The position numbers were made by a program, and so were the translations under genes. From assembly GCA_030490835.1 (NCBI GenBank), contig CM059972.1, forward strand, positions 89,327,137 to 89,391,136: a stretch of DNA of 64,000 nucleotides, written 5' to 3'. Under the pieces are notes generated by a model, which ran no database searches, was not told where the DNA came from, and saw only the letters and a program-made list of their open reading frames with translations. The stretch comes from Annona cherimola. Its lineage: Eukaryota > Streptophyta > Magnoliopsida > Magnoliales > Annonaceae. Shown here piece after piece: positions 45,340-59,817 of the stretch; within the stretch, counting starts at the first letter, position 1; every line of letters begins with the position of its first letter.

Positions 45340-48300
45340 TAGAAATCAAATATTCGTTTTTGATTTAAACCCGCGGATTTATTTTAGAAAATAAAACAAA
45401 TCATTTATGAACGCCCGTGGGACATATATATTTTCAGAAAACAAAATTTACATTTTTAGGACGCCCGTAAGTTAGATATATATTTTCAGAAAACAAAATA
45501 TTCATTGTTTGGATGCTCGGTGGACAGACATATATATTTTAGAAAATAAAATATTCATTTTTGGACACCCGCGCCAAACATGTATATATTTTAGAAAATA
45601 AAATATTCATTTTTGGACACCCGCGCCACACATATATATATTTTAGAAAATATATATATTCATTTTTGAACGCCCGTGGGTCAGATATATATATTTTAGA
45701 AAATAAAATATTCATTTTAGGACACCCGTGGGATAGATATATATTTTCAGAAAACAAAATATTCATTGTTTGGATGCTCATTGGACAGATATATATTTTT
45801 AGAAAATAAAATATTAATTTTTGGACACCTGCGCCACACATATATATGTTTTAGAAAATAAAATATTCATTTTTCAACGCCCGCGGGACACATGTATATT
45901 TTTATAAAATAAAACATTCATTTTTTTAGGCCCGTGGAACATTTATATATTCTAAAAAAATAAAACATTCATTTTTGGTGGCCCGTGGGATACATATATA
46001 TTTTAAGAAAATAAAATTTTCATTTTTGGAAGCCCGCGGGACACATATATATTCTTTTAAAAATATAATATTCATTTTTTGTTGCCTACGGGACACATAT
46101 ATATTTTTATAAAGCAAAACATTCATTTTTGAGGCCCGTGGGACATTTATATATTCTAAAAAAACAAAACATTCATTTTTGGTGGCCCGTGGGAATACAT
46201 ATATATTTTAAGAAAATAAAATATTCATTTTTGGAAGCCCGCAGGACACATATATATTCTTTTAAAAATAAAATATTTAATTTTTGATGCCCGCCGGACA
46301 CATATATTTTTATAAAATAAAACATTCATTTTTTGAGGCCCGTGGAACATTTATATATTCTAAAAAAACAAAACATTCATTTTTGGTGGCCCGTGGGATA
46401 CATATATATTTTAAGAAAATAAAATATTCATTTTTGGAGGCCCGTGGGACATTTATATATTTTTTAAAAAATAATATATTTATTTTTGGACGCCCGCAGG
46501 ACACGTAGATATTTTTATAAAATATTATATTCATTTTTGGACGCCCACGGGACACGTATATATTTTTATAAAAACAAAATACTCATTTTTTGAGGCCCGT
46601 GGGACACATTTAAATTTTTATAAAACATTATATTCATTTTTGGACGCCCATGGGACACGTATATATTTTTATAAAAACAAAATATTCATTTTTTGAGGCC
46701 GGTGGGACACATTTAAATTTTTATAAAACATTATATTCATTTTTGGACGCCCATGGGACACGTATATATTTTTATAAAAACAAAATAATCAATTTTTGAG
46801 GCCCGTGGGACATTTGTATATTTTAAAAAAATAATTTATTCATTTTTGGACGCCCGCGGGACACGTATATATTTTTATAAAATATTATATTCATTTTTGG
46901 ACGCCCGCGGGACAACTATATATTTTTCAAAAACGAAACATTCATTTTTGGAGGCCCGCGGGACACATATATATTTTTAGAAAAACAAAACATTCATTTT
47001 TGAAGGCCCGCGGGACACTTATATATTTTTAGAAAACAAAATATTCATTTTTGGAGGCCCACGAGACACATATATATTTTTAGAAAATAAAATAATCATT
47101 TTTGGACGCCCGTGGGGCACGTATATATTTTATAAGAAAAACAATATTCATTTTTGATGTCCGCGGGACACATTTATATTTTAGAAAAACAAAACATTCA
47201 TTTTTGGAGGCTCGTGGGACACCTATATATTTTTAGAAAATAAAATATTCATTTTTTGGACGCGCGCAGGACACATATATATTTTTAGAAAACAACACAT
47301 TCATTTTTGGACTCCCGCGGGGCACGTATATATTTTAGAAAAATAAAATATTCATTTTTGGACGCTCGCGGGACACGTATATATTTTAGAAAAACAAAAC
47401 ATTCATTTTTGTAAGCCTGCGGGGCACGTATATATTTTAGAAAAATAAAATATTCATTTTTTGACGCCCGCGGGACACGTATATATTTTAGAAAAACAAA
47501 ACATTGATTTTTGTAAGCCCGCGGGGCACGTATATATTTTTAAAAAATAAAATATTCATTTTTTGACGCCCGCGGGACACGTATATATTTTAGAAAAACA
47601 AAACATTCATTTTTGTAAGCCCGCGGGGCACGTATATATTTTAGAAAAATAAAATATTCATTTTTGGACGCCCGCGGGGCACGTATATATTTTAGAAAAA
47701 TAAAATATTCATTTTTTGACGCCTGCGGGACACGTATATATTTTAGAAAAACAAAACATTCATTTTTGGAGGCCCGCGGGACACATATATATTTTTAAAA
47801 AATAAAACATTCATTTTTGGAGGCCCGTGGGACACCTATATATTTTTAGAAAATAAAATATACATTTTTTGGACGCGCGCAGGACACCTATATATTTTTA
47901 CAAAATAAAACATTCATTTTTGGAGGCCCGCGGGACACATATATATTTTTAGAAAATAAAACATTCATTTTTGGACGCCCGCGGGACACGTATATATTTT
48001 AGAAAAATAAAATATTCATTTTTTTGATACCTGCGGGACACCTATATATTTTTAGAAAACGAAACATTCATTTTTTGAGGCCCACGGGACACGTATGTAT
48101 TTTTTAAAAATAAAATATTCATTTTTTGGACGCTCGCGAGACACCTATATATTTTTAAAAAACAAAACATTCATTTTTGGAGGCCCGCGAAACACCTATA
48201 TATTTTTAAAAAACAAAACATTCATTTTTGGAGGCCCGCGAAACACCTATATATTTTTTGAAAATAAAAGATTCATTTTTTGGACGCTCGCGGGACACCT

Positions 48301-51300
48301 ATATATTTTTAAAAAACAAAACATTCATTTTTGGACGCCCGCGGGACACGTATGTATTTTAGAAAAATAAAATATTCATTTTTGGACGCCCGCGGGACAC
48401 GTATATATTTTAGAAAAATAAAATATTCATTTTTTGATGCCCACGGGACACGTATATATTTTAGAAAAACAAAACATTCATTTTTGGACGCCCGCGGGAC
48501 ACGTATATATTTTAGAAAAATAAAATATTCATTTTTTTGATACTCGCGGGACACCTATATATTTTTAGAAAATAAAATATTCATTTTTGGACTCCCGCGG
48601 GAAAAATATATATTTCAGAAAAATCAAATATTCATTTTTGGAGGCCCGCGAGACACATATATATTTTTAGAAAATAAAATATTCATTTTTGGACTCCCGC
48701 GGGACACATATATATTTTTAAAAAATAAAATATACATTTTTTGACGCCCGCGGGACACGTATATATTTTAGAAAAATAAAACATTCATTTTTGGAGGCCC
48801 GCGGGGCACACATATATTTTTAGAAAACAAAATATTTATTTTTGGAGGCCCGCGGGACACAAATATATATTTAGAAAATAAAATATTCATTTTTTGGACT
48901 CTCGCGGGACACCTATATATTTTTAAAAAACAAAACATTCATTTTTGGAGGCCCGCGGGAGACATATATATTTTTAGAAAATAAAATATTCATTTTTTGG
49001 ACGCGCGTGGGACACCTATATTTTTTTCAAAAACAAAACATTAATTTTTGGAGGCCCGCGGGACACATATATATTTTGAGAAAAATAAAACATTCATTTT
49101 TGGAGGCCCGCGGACACTTATATATTTTTAGAAAACAAAATATTCATTTTTGGAGGCCCGCGAGACACATATATATTTTTAGAAAATAAAATATTCATTT
49201 TTGGACGCCCGCGGGGCACTTATATATTTTAGAAGAAAAACAATATTCATTTTTGATGTCCGCGGGACACATATATATTTTAGAAAAACAAAACATTCAT
49301 TTTTTGAGGCCCGCGGAACACATATATATTTTTATAAAACAAAATATTCATTTTTAGAAAAGAAAATATTTTTTTTTAGAGGCCCGCGGGACACATATAT
49401 GTTTTTAGAAAATAAAATATTCATTTTTGGACGCCCGCGGGACACGTATATATTTAAAAAAATAAAATATTCATTTTTTTGTCGCCCGCGGGACACACAT
49501 ATATTTTAGAAAAATAAAACTTTCATTTTTGGAGGCCCACGAGACATATATTTTTAGAAAATAAAATATTCATTTTTGGAGGCCCGCGGGACACATATAT
49601 ATTTTTAAAAAATAAAATATTCATTTTTGGACACCCGCAGGACACGTATATATTTTAGAAAAATAAAATATTCATTTTTTGACGCCCGCGGGACACGTAT
49701 ATATTTTAGAAAAAACAATATTCATTTTTGACGTCTGCGGGACACATATTTTAGAAAAACAAAACATTCATTTTTGGAGGCCCGCAGGACACGTATATTT
49801 TTTTAGAAAACAAAACATTCATTTTTGGAGGACCGCGGGACACAAATATATTTTAGAAAACAAAATATTCATTTTTTGGACGCCCGCGGGACACCTATAT
49901 ATTTTAGAAAAATAAAACATTCATTTTTAGAGGCCCGCGAGATACGTATATATTTTTAGAAAATAAAATATTCATTTTTGGACGCCTGCAGGACACGTAT
50001 ATATTTTAGAAAAACAAAATATTGATTTTTTGGACACCCGTGGGACACATATATTTTAGAAAAACAAAACATTCATTTTTGGAGGCCCGCGAGACACATA
50101 TATATATTTTTAGAAAATAAAATATTTATTTTTGGATGGCCGCGGGACATGTATATATTTTTGAAAAACAAAATATTCATTTTTTGGACGCCCGCGGGAC
50201 ACGTATATATTTTAGAAAAACAAAACATTCATTTTTGGAGGCCCGCGGGACACATATATATTTTTAAAAAATAAAATATTCATTTTTGGACTCCCGCGGG
50301 ACACATATATATTTTTAAAAAATAAAATATACATTTTTTGACGCCCGCGGGACACGTATATATTTTAGAAAAATAAAACATTCATTTTTGGAGGCCCGCG
50401 GGGCACACATATATTTTTAGAAAACAAAATATTTATTTTTGGAGGCCCGCGGGACACAAATATATATTTAGAAAATAAAATATTCATTTTTTGGACTCTC
50501 GCGGGACACCTATATATTTTTAAAAAACAAAACATTCATTTTTGGAGGCCCGCGGGAGACATATATATTTTTAGAAAATAAAATATTCATTTTTTGGACG
50601 CGCGTGGGACACCTATATTTTTTTCAAAAACAAAACATTAATTTTTGGAGGCCCGCGGGACACATATATATTTTGAGAAAAATAAAACATTCATTTTTGG
50701 AGGCCCGCGGACACTTATATATTTTTAGAAAACAAAATATTCATTTTTGGAGGCCCGCGAGACACATATATATTTTTAGAAAATAAAATATTCATTTTTG
50801 GACGCCCGCGGGGCACTTATATATTTTAGAAGAAAAACAATATTCATTTTTGATGTCCGCGGGACACATATATATTTTAGAAAAACAAAACATTCATTTT
50901 TTGAGGCCCGCGGAACACATATATATTTTTATAAAACAAAATATTCATTTTTAGAAAAGAAAATATTTTTTTTTAGAGGCCCGCGGGACACATATATGTT
51001 TTTAGAAAATAAAATATTCATTTTTGGACGCCCGCGGGACACGTATATATTTAAAAAAATAAAATATTCATTTTTTTGTCGCCCGCGGGACACACATATA
51101 TTTTAGAAAAATAAAACTTTCATTTTTGGAGGCCCACGAGACATATATTTTTAGAAAATAAAATATTCATTTTTGGAGGCCCGCGGGACACATATATATT
51201 TTTAAAAAATAAAATATTCATTTTTGGACACCCGCAGGACACGTATATATTTTAGAAAAATAAAATATTCATTTTTTGACGCCCGCGGGACACGTATATA

Positions 51301-54300
51301 TTTTAGAAAAAACAATATTCATTTTTGACGTCTGCGGGACACATATTTTAGAAAAACAAAACATTCATTTTTGGAGGCCCGCAGGACACGTATATTTTTT
51401 TAGAAAACAAAACATTCATTTTTGGAGGACCGCGGGACACAAATATATTTTAGAAAACAAAATATTCATTTTTTGGACGCCCGCGGGACACCTATATATT
51501 TTAGAAAAATAAAACATTCATTTTTAGAGGCCCGCGAGATACGTATATATTTTTAGAAAATAAAATATTCATTTTTGGACGCCTGCAGGACACGTATATA
51601 TTTTAGAAAAACAAAATATTGATTTTTTGGACACCCGTGGGACACATATATTTTAGAAAAACAAAACATTCATTTTTGGAGGCCCGCGAGACACATATAT
51701 ATATTTTTAGAAAATAAAATATTTATTTTTGGATGGCCGCTGGACATGTATATATTTTTGAAAAACAAAATATTCATTTTTTGGACGCCCGCGGGACACG
51801 TATATATTTTAGAAAAACAAAACATTCATTTTTGGAGGCCCGCGGGACACATATATATTTTTAAAAAATAAAACATTCATTTTTGGAGGCCCGTGGGACA
51901 CCTATATATTTTTAGAAAATAAAATATACATTTTTTGGACGCGCGCAGGACACCTATATATTTTTACAAAATAAAACATTCATTTTTGGAGGCCCGCGGG
52001 ACACATATATATTTTTAGAAAATAAAACATTCATTTTTGGACGCCCGCGGGACACGTATATATTTTAGAAAAATAAAATATTCATTTTTTTGATACCTGC
52101 GGGACACCTATATATTTTTAGAAAACGAAACATTCATTTTTTGAGGCCCACGGGACACGTATGTATTTTTTAAAAATAAAATATTCATTTTTTGGACGCT
52201 CGCGAGACACCTATATATTTTTAAAAAACAAAACATTCATTTTTGGAGGCCCGCGAAACACCTATATATTTTTAAAAAACAAAACATTCATTTTTGGAGG
52301 CCCGCGAAACACCTATATATTTTTTGAAAATAAAAGATTCATTTTTTGGACGCTCGCGGGACACCTATATATTTTTAAAAAACAAAACATTCATTTTTGG
52401 ACGCCCGCGGGACACGTATGTATTTTAGAAAAATAAAATATTCATTTTTGGACGCCCGCGGGACACGTATATATTTTAGAAAAATAAAATATTCATTTTT
52501 TGATGCCCACGGGACACGTATATATTTTAGAAAAACAAAACATTCATTTTTGGACGCCCGCGGGACACGTATATATTTTAGAAAAATAAAATATTCATTT
52601 TTTTGATACTCGCGGGACACCTATATATTTTTAGAAAATAAAATATTCATTTTTGGACTCCCGCGGGAAAAATATATATTTCAGAAAAATCAAATATTCA
52701 TTTTTGGAGGCCCGCGAGACACATATATATTTTTAGAAAATAAAATATTCATTTTTGGACTCCCGCGGGACACATATATATTTTTAAAAAATAAAATATA
52801 CATTTTTTGACGCCCGCGGGACACGTATATATTTTAGAAAAATAAAACATTCATTTTTGGAGGCCCGCGGGGCACACATATATTTTTAGAAAACAAAATA
52901 TTTATTTTTGGAGGCCCGCGGGACACAAATATATATTTAGAAAATAAAATATTCATTTTTTGGACTCTCGCGGGACACCTATATATTTTTAAAAAACAAA
53001 ACATTCATTTTTGGAGGCCCGCGGGAGACATATATATTTTTAGAAAATAAAATATTCATTTTTTGGACGCGCGTGGGACACCTATATTTTTTTCAAAAAC
53101 AAAACATTAATTTTTGGAGGCCCGCGGGACACATATATATTTTGAGAAAAATAAAACATTCATTTTTGGAGGCCCGCGGACACTTATATATTTTTAGAAA
53201 ACAAAATATTCATTTTTGGAGGCCCGCGAGACACATATATATTTTTAGAAAATAAAATATTCATTTTTGGACGCCCGCGGGGCACTTATATATTTTAGAA
53301 GAAAAACAATATTCATTTTTGATGTCCGCGGGACACATATATATTTTAGAAAAACAAAACATTCATTTTTTGAGGCCCGCGGAACACATATATATTTTTA
53401 TAAAACAAAATATTCATTTTTAGAAAAGAAAATATTTTTTTTTAGAGGCCCGCGGGACACATATATGTTTTTAGAAAATAAAATATTCATTTTTGGACGC
53501 CCGCGGGACACGTATATATTTAAAAAAATAAAATATTCATTTTTTTGTCGCCCGCGGGACACACATATATTTTAGAAAAATAAAACTTTCATTTTTGGAG
53601 GCCCACGAGACATATATTTTTAGAAAATAAAATATTCATTTTTGGAGGCCCGCGGGACACATATATATTTTTAAAAAATAAAATATTCATTTTTGGACAC
53701 CCGCAGGACACGTATATATTTTAGAAAAATAAAATATTCATTTTTTGACGCCCGCGGGACACGTATATATTTTAGAAAAAACAATATTCATTTTTGACGT
53801 CTGCGGGACACATATTTTAGAAAAACAAAACATTCATTTTTGGAGGCCCGCAGGACACGTATATTTTTTTAGAAAACAAAACATTCATTTTTGGAGGACC
53901 GCGGGACACAAATATATTTTAGAAAACAAAATATTCATTTTTTGGACGCCCGCGGGACACCTATATATTTTAGAAAAATAAAACATTCATTTTTAGAGGC
54001 CCGCGAGATACGTATATATTTTTAGAAAATAAAATATTCATTTTTGGACGCCTGCAGGACACGTATATATTTTAGAAAAACAAAATATTGATTTTTTGGA
54101 CACCCGTGGGACACATATATTTTAGAAAAACAAAACATTCATTTTTGGAGGCCCGCGAGACACATATATATATTTTTAGAAAATAAAATATTTATTTTTG
54201 GATGGCCGCGGGACATGTATATATTTTTGAAAAACAAAATATTCATTTTTTGGACGCCCGCGGGACACGTATATATTTTAGAAAAACAAAACATTCTTTT

Positions 54301-54396
54301 TTTGGATGGCCGCGGGACACATATATTTTTAGAAAATAAAATATTCATTTTTGGAAGCCTGCGGGACACATATATTTTTAGAAAATAAAATATTCA
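45340..54396. repeat. Satellite array, monomer about 51 bp (about 170 copies)
   Basis: Each monomer has a GC-rich core (GACGCCCGCGGGACAC or GAGGCCCGCGGGACAC) followed by TATATATTTT, an A-rich stretch and ATTCATTTTT. Two variants recur: CGCCC with CGTATATA, and GGCCC with CATATATA. Monomers at the left edge (45340-46800) are more diverged than those in the middle and right, as unequal exchange predicts. Open frames of 60-102 codons in several frames and both strands come from the near-51-bp period (17 codons without stops) and are not genes. Confidence 0.96.
47795..54296. repeat. Higher-order duplication inside the satellite (order a-b-b-a-b)
   Basis: Block b (about 48667-50263, 1597 bp) is repeated at 50264-51860 and again at about 52733-54296. 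Block a (about 47795-48666) is repeated at 51861-52732. Offsets are exactly 1597 and 4066. Copies look almost identical; one difference I see is G at about 50143 against T at about 51740. The duplications are recent, or could be an assembly error. Confidence 0.9.
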
Positions 54397-54404
54397 TGTG
54401 TTTA

Positions 54405-54712
54405 TTATGTAAATATATGTTACTTTTTGGGATTGGTTAAATGATCAATTTCGCAAATAACTATATTTAATAGAAATTTTAGATCAAATTTTCTTAAAAT
54501 TATAAAATATTATTATTACTGTTTATACTATAAATTTAAAGTATTAATATAATAATTTTAATTTATTGTTACTGTAATTAATTAATTTAAACTAAAAATA
54601 CAAATTTATTGACTTCAAGTGAAATCAACGTAAACAAAAAATTTAATAAATATTTATGTTGAACAAAAAATATATAGAAAATTTCATGCTATAGAACACC
54701 TCTAAATTTATT
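54405..54712. repeat. Right flanking repeat of the satellite array
   Basis: It is homologous to 45001-45295 in direct orientation (TTTTTGGGATTGGTTAAATG ... ACACCTCTAAATTTA), with moderate divergence and small indels. Confidence 0.75.
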
Positions 54713-55765
54713 TGAATAGTTCATTTTACAAAATGGCCCGCATGTGCACCAAAACGGTGTGTCGCCGGAGTATTGAACTCCAGTGCTCCACCATCTTCCC
54801 TCTCCCGATGTCCTCCATGGCTGCGCGAACCCATCTTCTACGGCCAGCAATTTTTCTTCCCTTTGTTCAAAGAGTCGATGTATTTTGCCGTTACAGAAAA
54901 TTGTTGACCGTCCTTACTCAAATCTAGCATCGGCAGCAGTGTTTTATCTCTAAAATCCGGCGGCCCCTTACATTTCAGATCTGGCCCTTGCAATAAACTC
55001 CCGGCTGATCTGAACCGACCGATCGGTTGCTGTTGTGCATCTCCCGATTACGTAGGTAAGGCTAACAGTAAAGATGCCCCAGTCCAGAAATCCACCAACG
55101 ACAGAAATTTATGATGGTCATGGCTACCGAACCTCCATCTTCCCTATTACCGGCGACAATTCCATCCAAGCACTGGTAGCATGCTCAGCAACCAATCAAT
55201 TGCAGATTTCTCCAACTCGTCGTACCTCCTCCAAGCCGCAACCAAAAATTCCAACCGCACAACCATCATCCCTACACTAGCTCGATGCAAAGGGCACCAA
55301 CACCAACATGTCCAGTCGGCAATACAGCAGCACTAAATCTCCAGCCTTTCTCCCATCTCACCGGCAACCAAATGATCGATGACGTCTGCTACAATCCCAG
55401 CAAAAATCCCAAAAACGACCCCTTTTTCCATCTTCTAACAATAATCAAGCAATAGATTCAAGCAATCCATTGTCAGCAGTGCCTCTTCTTTGCCCGGCTT
55501 TAGTAGCCATGAATTCAAGCAACATCGGATTAGCTAATGGCAGCCGATGGAGGAAAAACGAAGACAGAGAGGGAGGACGCAAGTAGAAGCACCGTATTCA
55601 ATGCACACTCACCAAATTTTCATCTGCCGAAAATGCCCAACTGCATCTCATCCGTCAAACCGAAATGGACGGCGGATCGCAGGCTTCCATTGATAGAGAC
55701 GGTGGAAGCGCTTCTCATGGGTTGGCTCTCCTCCCGGAGTCCTCTAGCTGGAACAACTCTTTCAT
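54713..55765. other. Unassigned GC-moderate segment
   Basis: The base composition differs from both neighbours (rich in CCGGC, CATCTTCC and GCAACC). It holds open frames up to 76 codons on both strands but none that I recognise. It ends abruptly where LINE coding sequence begins (about 55765). It may be part of another retroelement; no function is assigned. Confidence 0.35.
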
Positions 55766-57990
55766 AGAAAATGAATAGGTGATTAGAGTCCTCTCCCCTC
55801 TTTCCACACAGATGACAATGAGGGTCCATTGCTAGGCCTCTTCGGTTCAATTTTACCTTTGTGGGGAGGACGTTCTTTGTGAGTCTCCAGCCAAAGACTT
55901 TAATTTTGCTGGGGATGTTTGGCTTCCAAATTTGCTTTAGTATTCTTCTTTCTTGGGATTTGTTTCGTCCTTCTCTCGTCCCATTAATCTCTGCAAGAGA
56001 ATAGCCATTCGATGTTAGCATTTTGTATGCCGACATCATCGAAAAGATCCCATTCACCTCATGTTTCCAATATCACCCATCTTGGGTCTCCCTGGAGGGG
56101 ACTGGGATTGTGCATATCTTCTTCCATCTTGCTCCCGTACCGCTGCTTGGATCAACTCCTCCCTCCAGCACCTATTACGGGAATCAATAAAGCTTGACAC
56201 TCTTTCCTCCTTAAAGATGAATTCCGCAGAGAACCTGTTTTGGTTAGCTTTTCACCCAGCCATTTGTCTTTGAAAAAACATACTGTTTGCCCATTCCCAA
56301 TTCTCCACTAGCTTCCCTTCATAATAATTTCCCTGGCTTTAAGGATCCCCTTCCAAGTAAACGAGTCGTTTGTCCTTCCAATACAGTCCCAAAAACTCAT
56401 ATTGGGGAAGTATTTTGCCTTCAATACATTATAGCAAAGAGAATCCCCATTTTGCAGCATCCTCCAACATTGTTTTGTGAAGAGTGCATAATTAAATATG
56501 CATTCAAATCCTTAAAACCCATTCCACCATCATTCTTTGATTTACACCTCCCCCTACACTACCCAGCTCATCTTCCTTTTCTCACCACTCTCCCTCCACG
56601 AAAATTTGCTCAACATGCTATTAATTTCCTTGTAGAAATTTTTAGGAGTAAAAATAGGCTCATCGCATAACAGGGAATACTTTGGGCCACTACCTCTATA
56701 AGAACTTCCTTCCCTCCTGCTGATAATAGTCTCTCTCTCCAACCTTGAATTTTCCTCCAGATCCACTCCTTAAGATCTTTGAAAATTGCCTTTTTAGATC
56801 TTCCCAACTAGGCTGGGAGACCTAACTATGTATCAATCTACTTACCCTTTGAGCCAATGCACTCCTGCACCTCTCTTCATTGATCATGCCCAGTGTTTGC
56901 ATTGAAGAAAATTATCGTTTTGTCCACATTAATCATCTGGCCAGAACATTCACTATATCTCTTTCTTATCTGCTCTTGAGAAAAGCATAACATCATCTGC
57001 AAAAAAATAAGTGAGAGATTTGGGGTCACCTAGGGGAGATTTTTAGTCCATGAATCATCTGAGTTTTGTTCCATTTACTTATAATGAGAGGCCTTCAACG
57101 CACAACAAAAAGAGGTAGGGAGAAAGGGGAACACCTTGCTGTAGTCCTCTGCTAAGATAGAGAGTAGGTGTTAAAAAACCATTGATGTGAAATCTATAAC
57201 TCACAGAAGTAACATAATTCATGATCCACTTGATCCATGCCTCACTAAAATTCATTTTCTTCATCACCTTGACCAAATACTCCCATTCTACCCTATCCTA
57301 GGCCTTTGGCATATCTAATTTCATCGTCATTTCCTTTTTCTGTCCTTTTTCTTTCTATTTCTCAAGTGATGGATAGCCTCATACGTTATAAGCATATTAT
57401 CTGAGATAAGACGGCCAGGTACAAAACCACTTTGTTGGCAAGAGACTACTTTGTGAAAGCATCCCTTGAGTCTATTCACAAGGACTTTAGCAATAATCTT
57501 ATAGGTCACATTAAATAGGCTTATGGGCCAACATTCTGTAAACTTGTTAGCCACTTTTTCTTGGGTATTAGAACCACTATGGTGGAGTTGATGTGCTTGA
57601 TTTGAGAATCTAGACTATCCCTATTCCTAGAATTTAGGAAGCCATGACACATATCAAAGATATCCTGCCCCACTGGATTCTAGTCCCACTGTATTCTAGT
57701 GTTTTTTAAAAAACACCATTCACATCCCCTTCGGACTTGACGATTTCGATGAACTTAGTGACTTTACTGCCCTCTCAACTTCTTCAAGCTCTAAAGGTCT
57801 TATCAACTGTCGATTTTCCTCAAAATTCTACCCTCAATCAGGCCTACCACTCTTTCTATCCCCATTGGTTTTGAGCACACAAATAGATCAGAAAAGTGAG
57901 CAATGACTGCTGCCTCCATACCTTGTCGATATGTTATCTAGTTCCAATTGCCTTCCTGTAGCCCCTCAATGTAGTTCCTCTTCCTTCTAT
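55766..57990 (-). pseudogene. L1-type LINE remnant: reverse transcriptase and zf-RVT domain
   Basis: Reading on the minus strand: WPISLFNVTYKIIAKVLVNR and QQSGFVPGRLISDNMLITYE (57550-57380), NGFLTPTLYLSRGLQQGVPL (57170-57110), the catalytic FADD motif (near 57005), a thumb-like LKEWIWRKIQGWRERLLSAG (near 56770), and a zf-RVT domain with WKPNIPSKIKVFGWRLTKNV and CHLCGKRGEDSNHLF (55950-55780). Several stops and frameshifts break the frame. It is truncated at both ends; the RNase H part is absent. Confidence 0.88.
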
Positions 57991-58098
57991 TTGATGCCAC
58001 TCAGATGAAAATTTGGGATCTTAATTGTGAATAAGTTATTAACATCATCCTTATCATAAGTTATAGTAAAATGCAATAAGCTCGATCACGAATCCGTG

Positions 58099-59817
58099 TG
58101 TAACGCCCCATTCATAAAAATACTCAATAACTAATCAACGGCGCTACACAATCTAAGAAAAATTCGGCAGCATCTCCCCATAACATACAAGGGGTAATAT
58201 GGAATACATGACCTGATATTCATTACATTTCCATCTGTAACATTCAATCCTATTTATATACTTGCATCTTCATATAATAAGAACATTCATATAGAAGGAA
58301 ATCATTACATATTTTCCTTACACAACAAACAGATATAATAGTCATGCATATGTGCATCAACAAGGATTATAATCCAATCTGAAATACCAAATACATTATA
58401 GTTGTCAAAACGAATCCGCCTAAGTAATTGTCTACATATATGATTATCAAAAGAGCACAAGTCTAAAAGAACTGGAATCAACATATTGTGCTAGGGTCTC
58501 TCATGTTTGATCTTCAACTTGTCCCATCCTTAAGTTCTCCTTCTGACCTGCGATCTAAAACCACAATAACAATGATATGAGTCTAAATAGACCCAGTAAG
58601 TAGATAGTGGTTAGCACAAAGTGCAAATAAGCATAATGATGGATACTCATACAGTGATGAAGCTAATACACATGGGTCCAATACCCACTCCCAAGATCGT
58701 ATACATATAACCATACACACAAATTGACCAACACAACCAATCATCTACTCATGTCCATCAAGGGCCATGAACAACCCTCTCCTCATGTCAATCAGGGGCC
58801 ATGAACAACCCTTACAACCAACTATTTGAGATAACGCATCATACATAACAGACAATGAAACACATCGCAAACCACGCATACAACATCAACACAATTCAGA
58901 TACAACACATAGATCTGTCACACAAGCATTTTATCAAACACATGATAGGTGCGAAATGAAAAAAACCTTCAATTCATACTCTCGATTGGGGCAAATCAAT
59001 TCACGTCACATTTCAACAATATAACAACTGCTAAGAAGTCTTTTACATCATAGAAATCACGCATTCAAAGTAAATTCACCATGAACCCTAACTGTTACGA
59101 ACTCTACGCCTAATACCATGGAGTCGTTAGAAGCTATACATTCCCTCTAGCCTCGCATCGCGTTTAACGTAAAATTTCATCACTAAATCGAGAAGGGGCG
59201 ACATCTACTTACCTGAATCGAAATTTCCCCCAAAAACAGTGCTCCAGACTTAGACGGAGAGATTCGAAACTTCCACGATTCGAGTCGATGATCCTAAAAC
59301 AGTCGGTAGAGCTTCCTTGAATGAATCCGTGGCTAGCCCGAACTGAATGGTGGGGAGAGAAGAGAAGACGCAGAGAACGGAAAGAGAAGAAGAAGGAAGA
59401 TAGCCGGGTGCGGGATGAAAAATGAACCCTAGCGCGCGCGGGCTTCCTTTATTACTGAATCCCTATCGGGTCGGGTCGGAACATGGATTGGGTCTAATTG
59501 CAATTAGTAATTTACTCTCCCACTCATACGACTTAATAATTAAAATTTTCTTCAGGGGCGCTGCCCCCTTGACCCCCGCGACCTGACCGGGCAGGTCGAA
59601 ACCCGTACCTACTCTGCGAGGGAAACAATAGTCATAGTGCCCATCAATGGAACGCTAATCATACATGCACATATGCACTATATATCTCCTAAATGTCGTG
59701 TCCATGTATGTTATGTATCCATTAATATCGTAAAATTCTTACTAGCATGTTCATAAGTTACCTCATAAATAGAGAAAAGTTATAATAAAAATAGAATAAA
59801 AATACCTGGTCCTCACA
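58099..59817 (-). mobile_element. Solo LTR (probable Ty3/gypsy) with CCGTG target duplications
   Basis: The + strand starts TGTAACGCCCC and ends CCTCACA, so both strands begin TG and end CA. CCGTG lies on both sides (58094-58098 and 59818-59822). At 1719 bp without any internal coding sequence, it is a solo LTR left by LTR-LTR recombination. Minus orientation is preferred because an end of GGGGCGTTACA is common for plant gypsy LTRs, and because the minus strand carries a CT-rich leader-like stretch (59340-59440). Confidence 0.85.

Noticed and set aside
45561..54369. Many open frames of 60-102 codons in the satellite array
   Set aside because: They occur on both strands and in several frames, arise from the near-51-bp stop-free period, and are repeated exactly with the higher-order blocks.
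45340..54396. Regular repeats resembling a CRISPR array
   Set aside because: There are no unique spacers; the repeat is continuous, and the setting is a plant nuclear genome.
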